This document shows, piece after piece, positions 28,864 through 38,340 of a DNA stretch of 64,000 nt (position 1 is the stretch's first letter; every line of letters begins with the position of its first letter). The notes under the pieces were generated by a model. It had not been told where the DNA came from. It did no database searches and saw only the letters and a program-made list of their open reading frames with translations. The stretch lies in NCBI GenBank assembly GCA_934590135.1, contig CAKTOT010000003.1, forward strand, positions 3,170-67,169, given 5' to 3'. A program made the position numbers and the translations under genes. This DNA is from an uncultured Muribaculaceae bacterium. GTDB taxonomy: Bacteria > Bacteroidota > Bacteroidia > Bacteroidales > Muribaculaceae.

Positions 28864-28993
28864 TTTTTGCGCATCTATTTTTGCACTGCTGTTTTACGTG
28901 TCTTTGACTGTGGATCCGGACTGCTTGGGCATGGAGCCGTTCGATATTCTCTGTCATATACGAACCGGATGCTCGTGGCTTATGCAACAGAAA

Positions 28994-29029
28994 ATTACCC
29001 TTGGCGCTTTTGGGGCGAACAAGGGTAAT
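28994..29029 (-). terminator. Terminator after the small outer-membrane barrel gene
   Basis: A 9-bp outer stem ATTACCCTT/AAGGGTAAT (28994-29002 with 29021-29029) with an inner GC-rich part, 48 bases past the stop at 29077, followed on the minus strand by TTTTCTG. Confidence 0.75.
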
Positions 29030-29076
29030 CTTGGGGGCTGCCATATGTCCGCTCGCGGACGTATGGTGTTATGGTT

Positions 29077-29550
29077 TTAGAAGCGGTAGGTGAGGCCTAC
29101 GGAGATGACGCCTTGGTCGAAGTCGCTTACCAGCTGGTATTTGCCTTCAAAGCCTATGGTGAGGTTGGAGGTGAGGTCGTATTCGAGGCCGCCACCGAAG
29201 TTGCCGCCCACGCGTGTCTCGCTGTCTATGCCGTCTACATCAACCATGTAGTGTCCTACGGTGAGACCTACCAGAGGATAGAGATGGAAGTTGTTGGTGA
29301 TGTTTACCAGATAGTGAACGTTGGCGTTGAAGTCAAACATTGACACTTCATCGTTCTGGAAGAAGTAGTTGAAGGAAGCCTCGCCGCGGAAGCTGTCGGT
29401 GAAGAAGTGCTGAGCCTTGATGCCGATACCGATGGACTGGGTCACTTGTGTGTCGTAAAGGATGTTTCCGCCGATGGCATTGGAGCCTTTTTGCGCATAG
29501 GCGCATACGCCGAGAAGGGCGCAGAGTGCTGTCAATAATAATTTCTTCAT
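29077..29550 (-). CDS. Small outer-membrane beta-barrel protein
   Basis: 157 residues. A signal peptide (MKKLLLTALCALLGVCAYAQ, cleavage after AYA) is followed by alternating strands such as SFNYFFQNDEVSMFDFNANVHYLV and a last strand ending GVISVGLTYRF, with the terminal Phe typical of BAM substrates. The length suits an 8-strand barrel. No specific ligand. It has its own promoter box and terminator. Confidence 0.88.
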   Translation of the reverse strand: MKKLLLTALCALLGVCAYAQKGSNAIGGNILYDTQVTQSIGIGIKAQHFFTDSFRGEASFNYFFQNDEVSMFDFNANVHYLVNITNNFHLYPLVGLTVGHYMVDVDGIDSETRVGGNFGGGLEYDLTSNLTIGFEGKYQLVSDFDQGVISVGLTYRF

Positions 29551-29609
29551 AAGTGGTTTAGTGTAAGATTTGGTTATTGTTTTAGCGTGTATCGTGAGAT
29601 ACGATGGTG

Positions 29610-29617
29610 CAAAGGTA
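29610..29617 (-). promoter_or_regulatory. -7 box for the outer-membrane barrel gene
   Basis: TACCTTTG on the minus strand, giving a leader of about 55 bases. No clear -33 element. Confidence 0.55.
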
Positions 29618-29677
29618 TATTTTTTCTACGACTTCTATGTTATTGAAGATTATTTTTTGGGTTGAAAGTTTCGGGCG

Positions 29678-30796
29678 TCAGATGCGTGCGGCGCGGTTGC
29701 GCAGCAGTGCACCGAACACCGTGATTGCGGCCATGGCTTCGACGACCGGTACGGCACGCGGTACTACGCATGGGTCGTGTCGCCCGTGCACTTCGAGGGT
29801 TGCGGCACGATGGTTGGTGTCAACGGTTTGCACCGGGCGTAGTAGTGTGGCTACCGGCTTGAAAGCCACGCGAAAGATTATGGGCTCGCCGTTGGAAATG
29901 CCGCCTTGTATACCGCCTGAATTGTTGGCAGCGGCAGCTATGCCACGCGGGTCGTCGGGCGCCGGCATCCAGGGGTCGATGACTTGAGAGCCTTGGCGTG
30001 TCGCGCCGTCAAACCCCATTCCGTATTCGAATCCTTTGGCTGCCGGAATGCTCATCATTGCCTGGGCAAGTAATGCTTGCAGTTTTCCGGCAAGTGGGTC
30101 GCCTATACCGGCAGGCATCCCGGTGATGACGCATTCGATGATTCCGCCGAGTGTGTCGCCACGGCCTTTGGCTTTGAGTATGGCCGCTTCCATGGCTTCG
30201 GCGGCGCTCTGTTCAGGGCATCGCACGGCGTTAGCCTCTATCAATGAGGTTGTTACTGCCATCGGGTCAATATCGGCGTCTATGCCGCCTATGGCGCGGG
30301 TGTATGCGCGTATTTCGATGCCTGAGGGCTTCATGGCTTGCATGGCCAGCGCTCCGGCGACGATGCGTGCGGCTGTCTCGCGGGCACTGGCACGACCGCC
30401 GCCGCGGTGGTCGCGTATGCCGTATTTGGCTTGGTAAGTGTAGTCGGCATGCCCCGGGCGATAGGTGTTGCGCAGGTTCTCGTAATCGTTGGAATGTTGT
30501 GATGTATTGGGTATTATGAATCCTATGGGCGTGCCCAATGTTACGTAGTCGGGCGTGCCCGAAGTGCCGGCGCATACGTTTGCATCGATTATGCCCGAAA
30601 GGATTTGCACTTTGTCGGGTTCGTTGCGTGCCGTGGTCAGTGATGATTGACCGGGACGGCGCCTATTCAGTGCAGCCTGAAGATTGTCGAGGTCTATGTG
30701 TACTCCTGCGGGCATACCGTCGATGACGCCGCCTAAGGCCGGGCCATGGCTTTCGCCGAAGGATGTAAGGGTATATGTAGTGCCAAAGGTGTTCAT
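29678..30796 (-). CDS. aroC: Chorismate synthase
   Basis: 372 residues. It converts EPSP to chorismate with reduced FMN, the last step of the shikimate pathway. The three family signatures are present: GESHGPALGGVIDGMPAG at 13-30, RPGHADYTYQAKYGIRDHRGGGRAS (about 113-137) and the C-terminal RRAATLEVHGRHDPC-like segment (NHRAATLEVHGRHDPCVVPR). Last gene of the tight DUF3256-xseA-xseB-ybaK-aroC cluster, with only 4 bases to ybaK. Confidence 0.97.
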   Translation of the reverse strand: MNTFGTTYTLTSFGESHGPALGGVIDGMPAGVHIDLDNLQAALNRRRPGQSSLTTARNEPDKVQILSGIIDANVCAGTSGTPDYVTLGTPIGFIIPNTSQHSNDYENLRNTYRPGHADYTYQAKYGIRDHRGGGRASARETAARIVAGALAMQAMKPSGIEIRAYTRAIGGIDADIDPMAVTTSLIEANAVRCPEQSAAEAMEAAILKAKGRGDTLGGIIECVITGMPAGIGDPLAGKLQALLAQAMMSIPAAKGFEYGMGFDGATRQGSQVIDPWMPAPDDPRGIAAAANNSGGIQGGISNGEPIIFRVAFKPVATLLRPVQTVDTNHRAATLEVHGRHDPCVVPRAVPVVEAMAAITVFGALLRNRAARI

Positions 30797-30800
30797 GTCA

Positions 30801-31292
30801 TTATTTGATGATGTCGGTGACGGTGGCGCCGGTGACGGATATGAGGTCCGCCGGGGCGATACATAATTGGAGGCCGCGAACGCCGGCGCTCACGTATATC
30901 GTATCGAAGTCGCTGACGGTGTCGTGTATCAGCGTAGGCAGCGCCTTCTTCATACCTATGGGCGAGCATCCGCCGCGTATGTATCCCGTAAGAGGTAACA
31001 GCTCGCGCACGGCTATGAGATCCACTTTTTTGTCGCCTATGGCGCGGGCGGCTTTCTTGAGGTCTACTTCGGCATCTCCGGGAACGACACATACAAACAG
31101 TCCGCAGCGTTCGCCTCGCAGCACAAGGGTCTTGAATACGCGTTGGATGTCTTCGCCGAGACATTCGGCAACGTGTGTGGCCTCGAGGTGCTCTTCGTCT
31201 ACGGGGTAGGGCACGAGAGTATATCCTATTCCGGCTGCATCGAGCAGTCTCGCGGCATTGGTCTTATTGGATGCTGCGTGTTTTTTGGCCAT
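30801..31292 (-). CDS. ybaK: Cys-tRNA(Pro)/Cys-tRNA(Cys) deacylase, YbaK type
   Basis: 163 residues. It hydrolyses Cys-tRNA(Pro) made by mistake by prolyl-tRNA synthetase. The family core is visible: VFKTLVLRGE near 47-56, the catalytic lysine in this KTL segment, VVPGDAEVDLKKAARAIG near 70-87 and LTGYIRGGCSPIGMKK near 101-116. It lies 3 bases from xseB and 4 from aroC, so it is translated from the same message. Confidence 0.93.
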   Translation of the reverse strand: MAKKHAASNKTNAARLLDAAGIGYTLVPYPVDEEHLEATHVAECLGEDIQRVFKTLVLRGERCGLFVCVVPGDAEVDLKKAARAIGDKKVDLIAVRELLPLTGYIRGGCSPIGMKKALPTLIHDTVSDFDTIYVSAGVRGLQLCIAPADLISVTGATVTDIIK

Positions 31293-31295
31293 AGG

Positions 31296-31517
31296 TCAGT
31301 CTTGTTCGGGAGTTTCGCGGATATCGTCTAATATGGTGTCCAGTTCTTGGCTGATGGTAGTCAGACGGCTGCGGCAGTATTTGAGCAGGAAGGCTCCGCG
31401 GCGAGTCTTGGCGACCATGGTGTCGATATCGCAGTCCGGGTCTTGCAGCGATGCGATGATGTCTTCGAGCTCGGTGATTGCTTCGACGTATGTTCGGGGT
31501 TCGTTGTTGTTATCCAT
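31296..31517 (-). CDS. xseB: Exodeoxyribonuclease VII small subunit
   Basis: 73 residues, two long helices with the family pattern YVEAITELEDIIASLQ and DIDTMVAKTRRGAFLLKYCRSRL. It partners with XseA in single-strand DNA degradation and sits 11 bases downstream of xseA. Confidence 0.93.
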   Translation of the reverse strand: MDNNNEPRTYVEAITELEDIIASLQDPDCDIDTMVAKTRRGAFLLKYCRSRLTTISQELDTILDDIRETPEQD

Positions 31518-31528
31518 TGGAGGTGCCT

Positions 31529-32944
31529 TTAGAAGTTATGTATGATTGTAGTTACGTGTGATTGTATTGTCGATCCGTCGGCAAGCCGTGTGGTGATGGT
31601 ATCGCCTACTGTTACGGCGTCTGCGTCGGTAAGGATGTGCCCGTCCGCTCGGTAAGTCAGCGAGTATCCGCGAGCCAATACTTTTTCGGGCGACAGAGCG
31701 TCAAGCAGTGTTGCCTTGGAAGACAGGAGGTTGTCGGCGATATGCAGGCGAGCTTTTATGGCCGGCGGTATGGTCGCGGAGGCGGCATCCAGGGCGTTGC
31801 GCCGCGTCGTGATGGTGGCTGTGACGGCGTGTTCGATGGCGGCTGCTGAGTGTAGAAGTGAGCGTGCCGCATCCGAGAGTGTGTCGGCGACATCGCGATA
31901 TAGCGAAGTGGCGTAGCTGCGCAGCGCACGCCCGGCATCGTCTGCCGCGCGTTGGGCTGTAGTGGGCAATGCGTATGCCGCTTCGGTGTAGCGCGTGCGA
32001 TTGTCTGCAAGGATTTTTTGTGCCAGCAGGGCTATGGTGTTACCCAGGTCGGCGAAGCGCCGCAAGGCACTTTTGCCTTTGGCTATGAGCCACTCGGCGG
32101 CAGCCGTGGGCGTCTTGGTGCTCACTTTGGCTACTTCGTCGAGTATGGTATGGTCGCGTTCGTGGCCTATGCCGACAATCACCGGCAGCGGACAGCGCGC
32201 CACGGCAGCGGCGAGGTTGTAGTCGTTGAAGGCATCGAGGTCGCTGGTGCTTCCGCCGCCGCGGATGATGACCACGCAATCCCAGCGTACGCGCTCGGCG
32301 ATGACGTCTTTGAGGGCCGAGATAATGGTGGTAGATGTATTACGGCCTTGCATTATGGCCGGGAATAGTCCGGTGGTGAAGCGTATGTGTGCTTCGTTGT
32401 GCGACAGTTGGTGGCTGAAGTCACCGTATCCGGCTGCGCCGGGGGCACTGATGACGGCAATGCGTTGCGGCATATCGCCCCAAGGTACGCGTTGGTTGAG
32501 CTCTATGAGTCCTTCTTGTGTGAGCTTTTGGCGTAGCTCTCGCAGTCGACGCTCGGCATCGCCTATGGTATATGACGGGTCTATGTCGGTGATGGTCAGA
32601 GCTATGCCGTGATATGGATGAAATGATACGGAGCCGCGTAGCATAATGCGTATACCCGAACCGAGAGGCGCTCCGGTGGCCACGGCAAATTTGCGCGACA
32701 CGATGGACCATACATTGCTCCAGATATTGGCCGAAATGCGTGCTACCGTAGTCCCTTGCTCGTCTTTTTGGATCAGTTGCAAGTAGCAATGCGGCCCGGA
32801 TTGGCGCACGTCTGTGGTTTCGGCCGTTATCCAGACATCGTGGATGCCGGCTGCGGCGTTGACCGCGTCGCGTACCAAGGTGTTGAGTTGGAGCAGTGAC
32901 AGCGCGTTACGGCTGTCGGCGCTGTCTTGTGCGCAGGTGTTCAT
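31529..32944 (-). CDS. xseA: Exodeoxyribonuclease VII large subunit
   Basis: 471 residues. The N-terminal OB-fold (about 25-120, VWITAETTDVRQSGPHCYLQL) binds single-stranded DNA. The catalytic domain carries PQRIAVISAPGAAGYGDF near 150-167, VIIRGGGSTSDLDAFND near 227-243 and PVIVGIGHERDHTILD near 256-271, and a helical C-terminus follows with a final ARGYSLTYRADG strand. Its ATG overlaps the stop codon of the DUF3256 gene by four bases (ATGA), which points to translational coupling. Confidence 0.96.
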   Translation of the reverse strand: MNTCAQDSADSRNALSLLQLNTLVRDAVNAAAGIHDVWITAETTDVRQSGPHCYLQLIQKDEQGTTVARISANIWSNVWSIVSRKFAVATGAPLGSGIRIMLRGSVSFHPYHGIALTITDIDPSYTIGDAERRLRELRQKLTQEGLIELNQRVPWGDMPQRIAVISAPGAAGYGDFSHQLSHNEAHIRFTTGLFPAIMQGRNTSTTIISALKDVIAERVRWDCVVIIRGGGSTSDLDAFNDYNLAAAVARCPLPVIVGIGHERDHTILDEVAKVSTKTPTAAAEWLIAKGKSALRRFADLGNTIALLAQKILADNRTRYTEAAYALPTTAQRAADDAGRALRSYATSLYRDVADTLSDAARSLLHSAAAIEHAVTATITTRRNALDAASATIPPAIKARLHIADNLLSSKATLLDALSPEKVLARGYSLTYRADGHILTDADAVTVGDTITTRLADGSTIQSHVTTIIHNF

Positions 32945-33579
32945 TGCCGTGGCGTTGTGCGAGTAAAGCGCATTTTATCTCCGAGCCTGAATGTGAGACT
33001 CTTGTGCATCTGTGACAGCGCGGCAGGGGTATCTTCGGGCACGAAGTATCGGTCCATGGTATTTGTAAGCGTAAGGGTGCGTGTCTTATGATCGTACTCG
33101 GCGGTGGAGAGTATGAATGGTAGTTGGAGCTGCGCTTGTTCGAGCGTGGCTTTGTCTTTTGTAGCTATCCAATCGGATAGTTTGGGCGTGCTCAGTGGTG
33201 CTTTTTTCAGTGGGCGCCATTGTGTGTCGTAGAATGATATGCGACTGTCTTTCTGGGGCAACGGAAGGGTTTCGATGACCATCAGAATGGTGTCTTTGCC
33301 TGCCGTGAGTATGTCAAGTGATGTCTCTACCGATGTCGCCGGTGTCAGCTTTATCGACATATCGGAGACGGAAAGGATGCGTGCCACGCCGCCTTGGCGA
33401 TTGTTGGATGGTGTTGTGAGTCCGGATTGGGCGTAGTCAAGCATATCCAAACGGGTGGTGACGCCGATGGCTTCAAAGGCGGTATCTGCTTCGGCCATAC
33501 CGAAAAAGTCGGCGGCGGTACGTGCCTGTACGGCCAAAGTTGCGGTGGCGATGATGAATGCTATGGTGTGTCTCAGCAT
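32941..33579 (-). CDS. DUF3256 exported protein
   Basis: 212 residues. The frame is open upstream to 33933, but that extension is antisense to the end of the helicase gene and has a proline/threonine/lysine composition unlike a real protein; the start at 33579 (MLRHTIAFIIATATLAVQA) gives a proper signal peptide. The body (FGMAEADTAFEAIGVTTRLDMLDY, and the end LTFRLGDKMRFTRT) matches the Bacteroidetes-specific DUF3256 family, of unknown function. It overlaps the xseA start by four bases. The leader between 33587 and 33660 contains imperfect TATCCTCCAACAA-like repeats on the minus strand. Confidence 0.85.
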   Translation of the reverse strand: MLRHTIAFIIATATLAVQARTAADFFGMAEADTAFEAIGVTTRLDMLDYAQSGLTTPSNNRQGGVARILSVSDMSIKLTPATSVETSLDILTAGKDTILMVIETLPLPQKDSRISFYDTQWRPLKKAPLSTPKLSDWIATKDKATLEQAQLQLPFILSTAEYDHKTRTLTLTNTMDRYFVPEDTPAALSQMHKSLTFRLGDKMRFTRTTPRQ

Positions 33580-33730
33580 ATTGTTGTGAGGATAGATTGT
33601 TGGAGGATAGATGGATAGTGGGTTGGAGAATAGGCTGTTGCGAGGATGGATATATGAGGAGGTTGCTGTGAAGAATGTGCCGGGCTTGGTCTGGTGCAGC
33701 TCGAAGAATGTATTCGGGCACGGCGGGCTC

Positions 33731-35716
33731 TTACTTGCGTTTGTGCTTATGTTTTTTCTTGAAGCCGCCTTCGTATGTGTCTTCGCTGTCGTTTTTGTTG
33801 TTTTCGGACTCTCTGTCCTTGAAGTTTCCGGGTTTGCCTTTGGCACCACGACTTTTGGACTTGAAGTTGCGGTCGCGGTCATTGCGGTCATCGCGCTTTT
33901 TGCGCGCGCTTTTGCGTTTGGAGGCATCGGCATAGTTCTTGTCCGCTTCGGCTACTTCGCTGTACAGTATTTGTCCGAAGAAGTCGGCGCCGCGCAGAGC
34001 CTTGACTACTATGGCGGCGTCTTTATCGGCGACATCAAAGAGTGTGTAGTCGGTGAGCAGGTCGATACGGCCTACATTGATGCGCCGGTCGCGTGTGCCG
34101 CGGTTGATCATCGTGATTAGGTTGCCGGCGTAGAAGCCCTGGGCTTTGCCGGCGTTGACGTATATTCGCGCCATGCCTTCGTCGGCGGTGCGGCGGTCTT
34201 TGTCTGCATCGGAGACGGGGCGTTCGCCGTTGTCGGCAAATGCACGTTCGCGCTGTGGCCGTTCTTTGTCTTTTTTTGAACGTCGACCTTCCTTGGTGTC
34301 GGGCACGTCTATGTCGCGCGCATCTTTGTAATAGTCGAGCAAGCGATTGAATTCGAGCGATAAAACTCGCTTCAGCAGGTCTTCGCCGGATAGCCAGGAT
34401 AGCTTCTTGGATATGCCGGGAAGGTATTTGCAGATTTCGCTGTCGTCTACTTTGACTTTCTCGAGGCGATCGGCGAGGTTATAGAGCTGTTTCTCGATGA
34501 TATGCTGAGGCGTGGGCACGTTGCAATGCTCGAATTTTTTGCCTATCGAACGTTCGATTTGGCGCAGACGTCCTTGTTCGCGCATATGTATTATGGCTAT
34601 CGAGATGCCGGTTTTGCCGGCGCGTCCGGTGCGTCCCGAGCGGTGGGTATATACGGCAGTGTCGTCCGGCAGACCGAAATTGATGACGTGTGTCAGGTCG
34701 TCTACATCGAGGCCGCGTGCAGCGACATCAGTGGCCACGAGGATGGATATGTGTTCCTCGCGGAATTTTCTCATAACTATGTCGCGCTGTTGCTGCGAGA
34801 GGTCGCCGTGCAGCGAGTCGGCGTTGTATCCGTCCGAGATAAGGCGGTCGGCAATTTCTTGCGTTTCAGAACGCGTGCGGCAAAAGACAATGGCGTAAAT
34901 GTTGGGGCAATCGTCCGCTATGCGTTTCAGCGCCTGATACTTATCCTTTGCGGCGACCATATAGTAGACGTGGCGGACGTTTTCGGCGCCTTGGTTGCGG
35001 TGTCCGATGACGACTTCGACGGGGTCGTGCATAAAACGGCGCGCAATCTTGGCTACCTCAGTGGGCATTGTGGCCGAGAATAGTAGCATCTTGCGGTTTT
35101 CGGGCACATGGTCGAGAATGTCGTTGATGCTGTCGATAAATCCCATGTTGAGCATTTCGTCAGCTTCGTCGAGCACCACGGTATGGACATCGTCCAGATG
35201 TACCACTCCGCGGTCTATAAGGTCAAGCAGTCGTCCAGGAGTGGCTACGATGATTTGGATGCCGCCGGCGCGTAATGCCTTGATTTGGCTTTGGATGCTG
35301 CTGCCACCATATACCGGCAATATCTCGATTGAAGGGATATACTTGGCGTAATCGGCCAAATCGGATGCTATCTGGAGGCATAATTCGCGCGTGGGCGCCA
35401 GAATTAATGCTTGCGGACGGCGTTTGGCTGTGTCTACGCGCTGTATCAGCGGCAGGCCGAAGGCGGCGGTTTTGCCTGTACCTGTCTGCGCCAGGCCTAC
35501 AACATCGCGGTCGCTGTCCAGCAGGTAGGGTATCACTTGTTCCTGAATGGGCATAGGACGTTCAAACCCCAACTCGTTGATGCCTTGCAACAGGTCGGCG
35601 CGTATGCCTAAGTCTGCAAAGGTTTTGGTCAAGGATATGGTCTCGGGGGTGGTTGATGCCTCGGGGTCGGTTGTGGTCTTTTTGGCGATGTCGTCGTGGT
35701 CTTGTTGTACTGTCAT
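33731..35716 (-). CDS. DEAD-box RNA helicase, DeaD/CsdA-like, with an RNA-binding domain
   Basis: 661 residues. Q motif FERPMPIQEQ at 51-60, Walker A AQTGTGKT at 76-83, DEAD at 183-186 (VLDEADEMLNMGF), SAT in LFSATMPTE, and C-domain motifs VATDVAARGLDVDDLTH and HRSGRTGRAGKTG. A DbpA-type RNA-binding domain covers about 520-595 (ARIYVNAGKAQGFYAGNLI), and the protein ends in a lysine/arginine-rich tail. DeaD-type helicases help ribosome assembly and mRNA decay, often in the cold. It is transcribed away from the SurA-like gene after a terminator. Confidence 0.95.
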   Translation of the reverse strand: MTVQQDHDDIAKKTTTDPEASTTPETISLTKTFADLGIRADLLQGINELGFERPMPIQEQVIPYLLDSDRDVVGLAQTGTGKTAAFGLPLIQRVDTAKRRPQALILAPTRELCLQIASDLADYAKYIPSIEILPVYGGSSIQSQIKALRAGGIQIIVATPGRLLDLIDRGVVHLDDVHTVVLDEADEMLNMGFIDSINDILDHVPENRKMLLFSATMPTEVAKIARRFMHDPVEVVIGHRNQGAENVRHVYYMVAAKDKYQALKRIADDCPNIYAIVFCRTRSETQEIADRLISDGYNADSLHGDLSQQQRDIVMRKFREEHISILVATDVAARGLDVDDLTHVINFGLPDDTAVYTHRSGRTGRAGKTGISIAIIHMREQGRLRQIERSIGKKFEHCNVPTPQHIIEKQLYNLADRLEKVKVDDSEICKYLPGISKKLSWLSGEDLLKRVLSLEFNRLLDYYKDARDIDVPDTKEGRRSKKDKERPQRERAFADNGERPVSDADKDRRTADEGMARIYVNAGKAQGFYAGNLITMINRGTRDRRINVGRIDLLTDYTLFDVADKDAAIVVKALRGADFFGQILYSEVAEADKNYADASKRKSARKKRDDRNDRDRNFKSKSRGAKGKPGNFKDRESENNKNDSEDTYEGGFKKKHKHKRK

Positions 35717-35877
35717 TCTCTTGTGTATATGGCTGTGCGGTGGGCGAGAGGCTGCAAATATTGTGCTGCAATGGCTTGTTGTGCCGTGTTATGCCGTGTT
35801 GTGTCTGAATGCCTCTGATGTTTGGGCGGCGCATGCAAGTGGGCGTGCGTCTTGTCCGCTCTGTTTTTGCCTTTACG

Positions 35878-35913
35878 ACAAGCGGCCGATGTCTTGTGGC
35901 ATCGGCCGCTTGT
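35878..35913 (-). terminator. Terminator after the SurA/PpiD-like gene
   Basis: A perfect 14-bp stem (35878-35891 with 35900-35913, core AAGCGGCCGATG) and 8-base loop, 70 bases past the stop codon at 35983. Confidence 0.8.
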
Positions 35914-35982
35914 TATGTCGGAATAGATTGGATTCTGTCCGGCCGTGGCCGCGACCAATTCAGTCAGGCGAGTTGTGCCGGA

Positions 35983-38202
35983 TTATTTGTCTTCGGCGGT
36001 GAACTCTAGGATATTGTTCTTAATCTTGTTGTTGCCTACGAGGGTGAGCAGCGACAGGCCTGCGGGACGTCCTTGACGGTCAATCAGGTAGATGGGCGCT
36101 GCAACCGAGCCCATAAAGGTGTTGGCCGATTCGAGGTAGTTGTAGGGGCGGCCGGCATTTTTGTTGGCGGAGACTACGAAGTAGTAGATGCCGGTGTTGC
36201 CTTCTACGGGGCCTACGAGTGTGCCGGGTTTGGCGGCGGCGATAGCGCCTTGGATGGTACCTTCGCCAAAGCCTATGCCGGTTACGAAATCGTCACCGAA
36301 AGTGCTTGTGCCGGGCTGGTCTGCCACTTTGACGCCGAGGTTGGCGGCGGCGGCATTGAGCGTCTTGGCATCCTTGGCTTGAGCGGCAAGGATAGCGGCT
36401 TTCTTGTCGCGGATTACGAGCGGCTTGAGCGAATCTTTGACATATTGCGAGGTGACGGGCATGTAGTTGTTGTCGAAGACTTCATTGATGGCTACGGCAA
36501 GCATATATTCGTTGGAGCCGTTCTGGCGCGCGATCTTGGTGCAGTTGTAGACTTTGGATACATCTCCGTTGTCGGCACCCATAGCCCATTTGACGGTGGA
36601 CATTGAGCCGGGAGCGAGGTCGCCTATGGGGCTGCTGGCACCGACGATGGCTTTGTATACGGTATATCCGGCCTTCTCGGCGTTTTTGTTGAAGGATTCG
36701 GCTGTGCCGTTGGTGGCTACGAAGTTGTGGAAGTTTTGTGTGAGCTCGGTGATAGTGGCTTGCGAGGGCACGATTTCGTAGTCGATTGTGGCAATGTCAT
36801 ATACGGTGACGGGCTCGGAACGCTTGGTGATAAGCATTGCGTAGCTTATGGCCTTGGAAATTTCCTGGCCTTTCTCGTTTGCTGTCTTGACTGTATCCGT
36901 GAATACGAATACGTTGTTGACGGCCTGCTGTTCGAGAGCTTTGTACATCTTGTCTGGCAGCGGCATCTGAGGATTGGGTGTAATCAGCGAGGTCTGGAGA
37001 CCGACGTTGCCTTGGTTGAGACGTGTAATCGAATCAAAGGACGCGGTGTTGAGCAGGCTCATCAGCGAGTCGGCTTGTTCTTTTTTCTCGGGCAGGGGCA
37101 TAATGCTGAAGGTTACATCGTCCACTCCGGTGGTCTTGTCAAGAACCTTGGCCAGATAGAGTTTGCCGTTCTGGTTGCCGAGATTGCGTACCGTACCTGC
37201 GGCCATGGGCACGCTATCATTGGTGAGTATGCGCAGGATGGGGTCTTGGCCGAGTTTGTCGGCGGTGTATTTGGCTGTTGTCTTCTCGAAATTGTTGTGT
37301 GCGTTGACGGCGTCAATGCCTTCGGAGGTCAGCAATTCGTTGTACAGGGCGTTGACTTCATTGACGGCGTCTGCCTGATCTTTTGCAGAGGGTGCCAGGT
37401 CTACGACGATGTACGAAATCAGACGTTTTTCTTCGTCAAGCTTGAAGGCGCTTTTGCGCTCGTTGTATACTTTCTCGTAGTCGGCGTCGGTGATGGCTTT
37501 CTCGGCCTCGGCGTCGGATACGGCGGTGTACTGCTTGGTGACGTAATTGAATGTCGAGGTCACGGAGCGGTCGTTGTAGATGGCGCGAGCGTCAACTTTG
37601 CTGGCTGTAAACAGACCATATGCAAGAGACATATATGCGTTGGCTTTTAGGCCTTCGATGATGTCATTTTCGGTTTTGATCCACGCGTTTTTGAATGCTG
37701 CAGCCATCTCGGCGTCAAGCTGATACTTGGCGGGGTTGTTCATTGCGTCAAAGAACGTCTTTGCATCGCCGATACCGGCTTGCATAAGACCTTGCGGGTT
37801 GATGCCGGCGTTTTGTGCCAATTGGTACAGAACGTAGACGCTTTGCTGACCGTTGCCCAGCATTACGGAAGATAATTCGTTGTCGGTTACGGTAATACCC
37901 ATGCGGTCGTATTCTTCGTCCAAGAGGCCTTGCATAAGCAGGGTTTGGATGACTTGTTCGCTGCGGTCATCAGGATTGATGCTCTGATTTTGGTCTTTGA
38001 GCATATCGTCAAATTCCTGTTGCTTGGCTTGGTAGTCGTTGTACTTGACTGTGGCGCCGTTGGCTGTAGCCACTTTGTCGCCTACGCCGAAGAACGAGCG
38101 ACCGGAGGTAAAGAAGTCTCCGAGGATAAATGCTAAAAGCGCAACAATGATGATGGTGAATAGCATCACCGATTTGCTTCTGATTTTCTCTAATGTTGCC
38201 AT
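35983..38202 (-). CDS. SurA/PpiD-like membrane-anchored peptidyl-prolyl isomerase or chaperone
   Basis: 739 residues. One membrane helix near the N-terminus (VMLFTIIIVALLAFILGDFF, about 12-32) anchors a large periplasmic part. Residues about 33-240 fit the SurA N-terminal chaperone fold (TANGATVKYNDYQAKQQEFDDML and the later VTDNELSSVMLG), and the centre (about 340-480) should hold a rotamase-type domain (MPLPEKKEQADSLMSLL). This is the form common in Bacteroidetes, where it helps outer-membrane proteins fold as they leave the Sec translocon. No parvulin active-site signature stands out, so it may be a chaperone only. It has the best promoter match in the window. Confidence 0.88.
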   Translation of the reverse strand: MATLEKIRSKSVMLFTIIIVALLAFILGDFFTSGRSFFGVGDKVATANGATVKYNDYQAKQQEFDDMLKDQNQSINPDDRSEQVIQTLLMQGLLDEEYDRMGITVTDNELSSVMLGNGQQSVYVLYQLAQNAGINPQGLMQAGIGDAKTFFDAMNNPAKYQLDAEMAAAFKNAWIKTENDIIEGLKANAYMSLAYGLFTASKVDARAIYNDRSVTSTFNYVTKQYTAVSDAEAEKAITDADYEKVYNERKSAFKLDEEKRLISYIVVDLAPSAKDQADAVNEVNALYNELLTSEGIDAVNAHNNFEKTTAKYTADKLGQDPILRILTNDSVPMAAGTVRNLGNQNGKLYLAKVLDKTTGVDDVTFSIMPLPEKKEQADSLMSLLNTASFDSITRLNQGNVGLQTSLITPNPQMPLPDKMYKALEQQAVNNVFVFTDTVKTANEKGQEISKAISYAMLITKRSEPVTVYDIATIDYEIVPSQATITELTQNFHNFVATNGTAESFNKNAEKAGYTVYKAIVGASSPIGDLAPGSMSTVKWAMGADNGDVSKVYNCTKIARQNGSNEYMLAVAINEVFDNNYMPVTSQYVKDSLKPLVIRDKKAAILAAQAKDAKTLNAAAANLGVKVADQPGTSTFGDDFVTGIGFGEGTIQGAIAAAKPGTLVGPVEGNTGIYYFVVSANKNAGRPYNYLESANTFMGSVAAPIYLIDRQGRPAGLSLLTLVGNNKIKNNILEFTAEDK

Positions 38203-38299
38203 TGATATTGGTATAGTTAAGTTTTAATTTTCTAATAATTAGAGTGTTGATTTGATGTCGATATGTGCGCACCGACAGTGCCGGTGTGCAATAAACGCA

Positions 38300-38330
38300 C
38301 AAAGTTAGTATTTTTTCGCAAATCGGCAAA
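38300..38330 (-). promoter_or_regulatory. Consensus promoter for the SurA/PpiD-like gene
   Basis: On the minus strand: TTTG (38330-38327), a 19-base spacer, TAACTTTG (38307-38300). Exact match to the Bacteroidetes -33/-7 consensus and spacing; the leader is about 95 bases. Confidence 0.8.
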
Positions 38331-38340
38331 ACGCCTGACG

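Larger units (their letters stand above)
28733..29076. other. Intergenic region with a terminator and a promoter
   Basis: 344 bases between two minus-strand genes. It contains the terminator of the barrel gene (28994-29029) and the promoter of the TPR gene (28831-28863). The 130 bases between them show nothing else. Confidence 0.6.

Noticed and set aside
33580..33933. 118-codon upstream extension of the DUF3256 frame
   Set aside because: It runs antisense to the Lys/Arg-rich end of the DEAD-box gene, has a biased composition mirroring that gene, and the start at 33579 gives a clean signal peptide.
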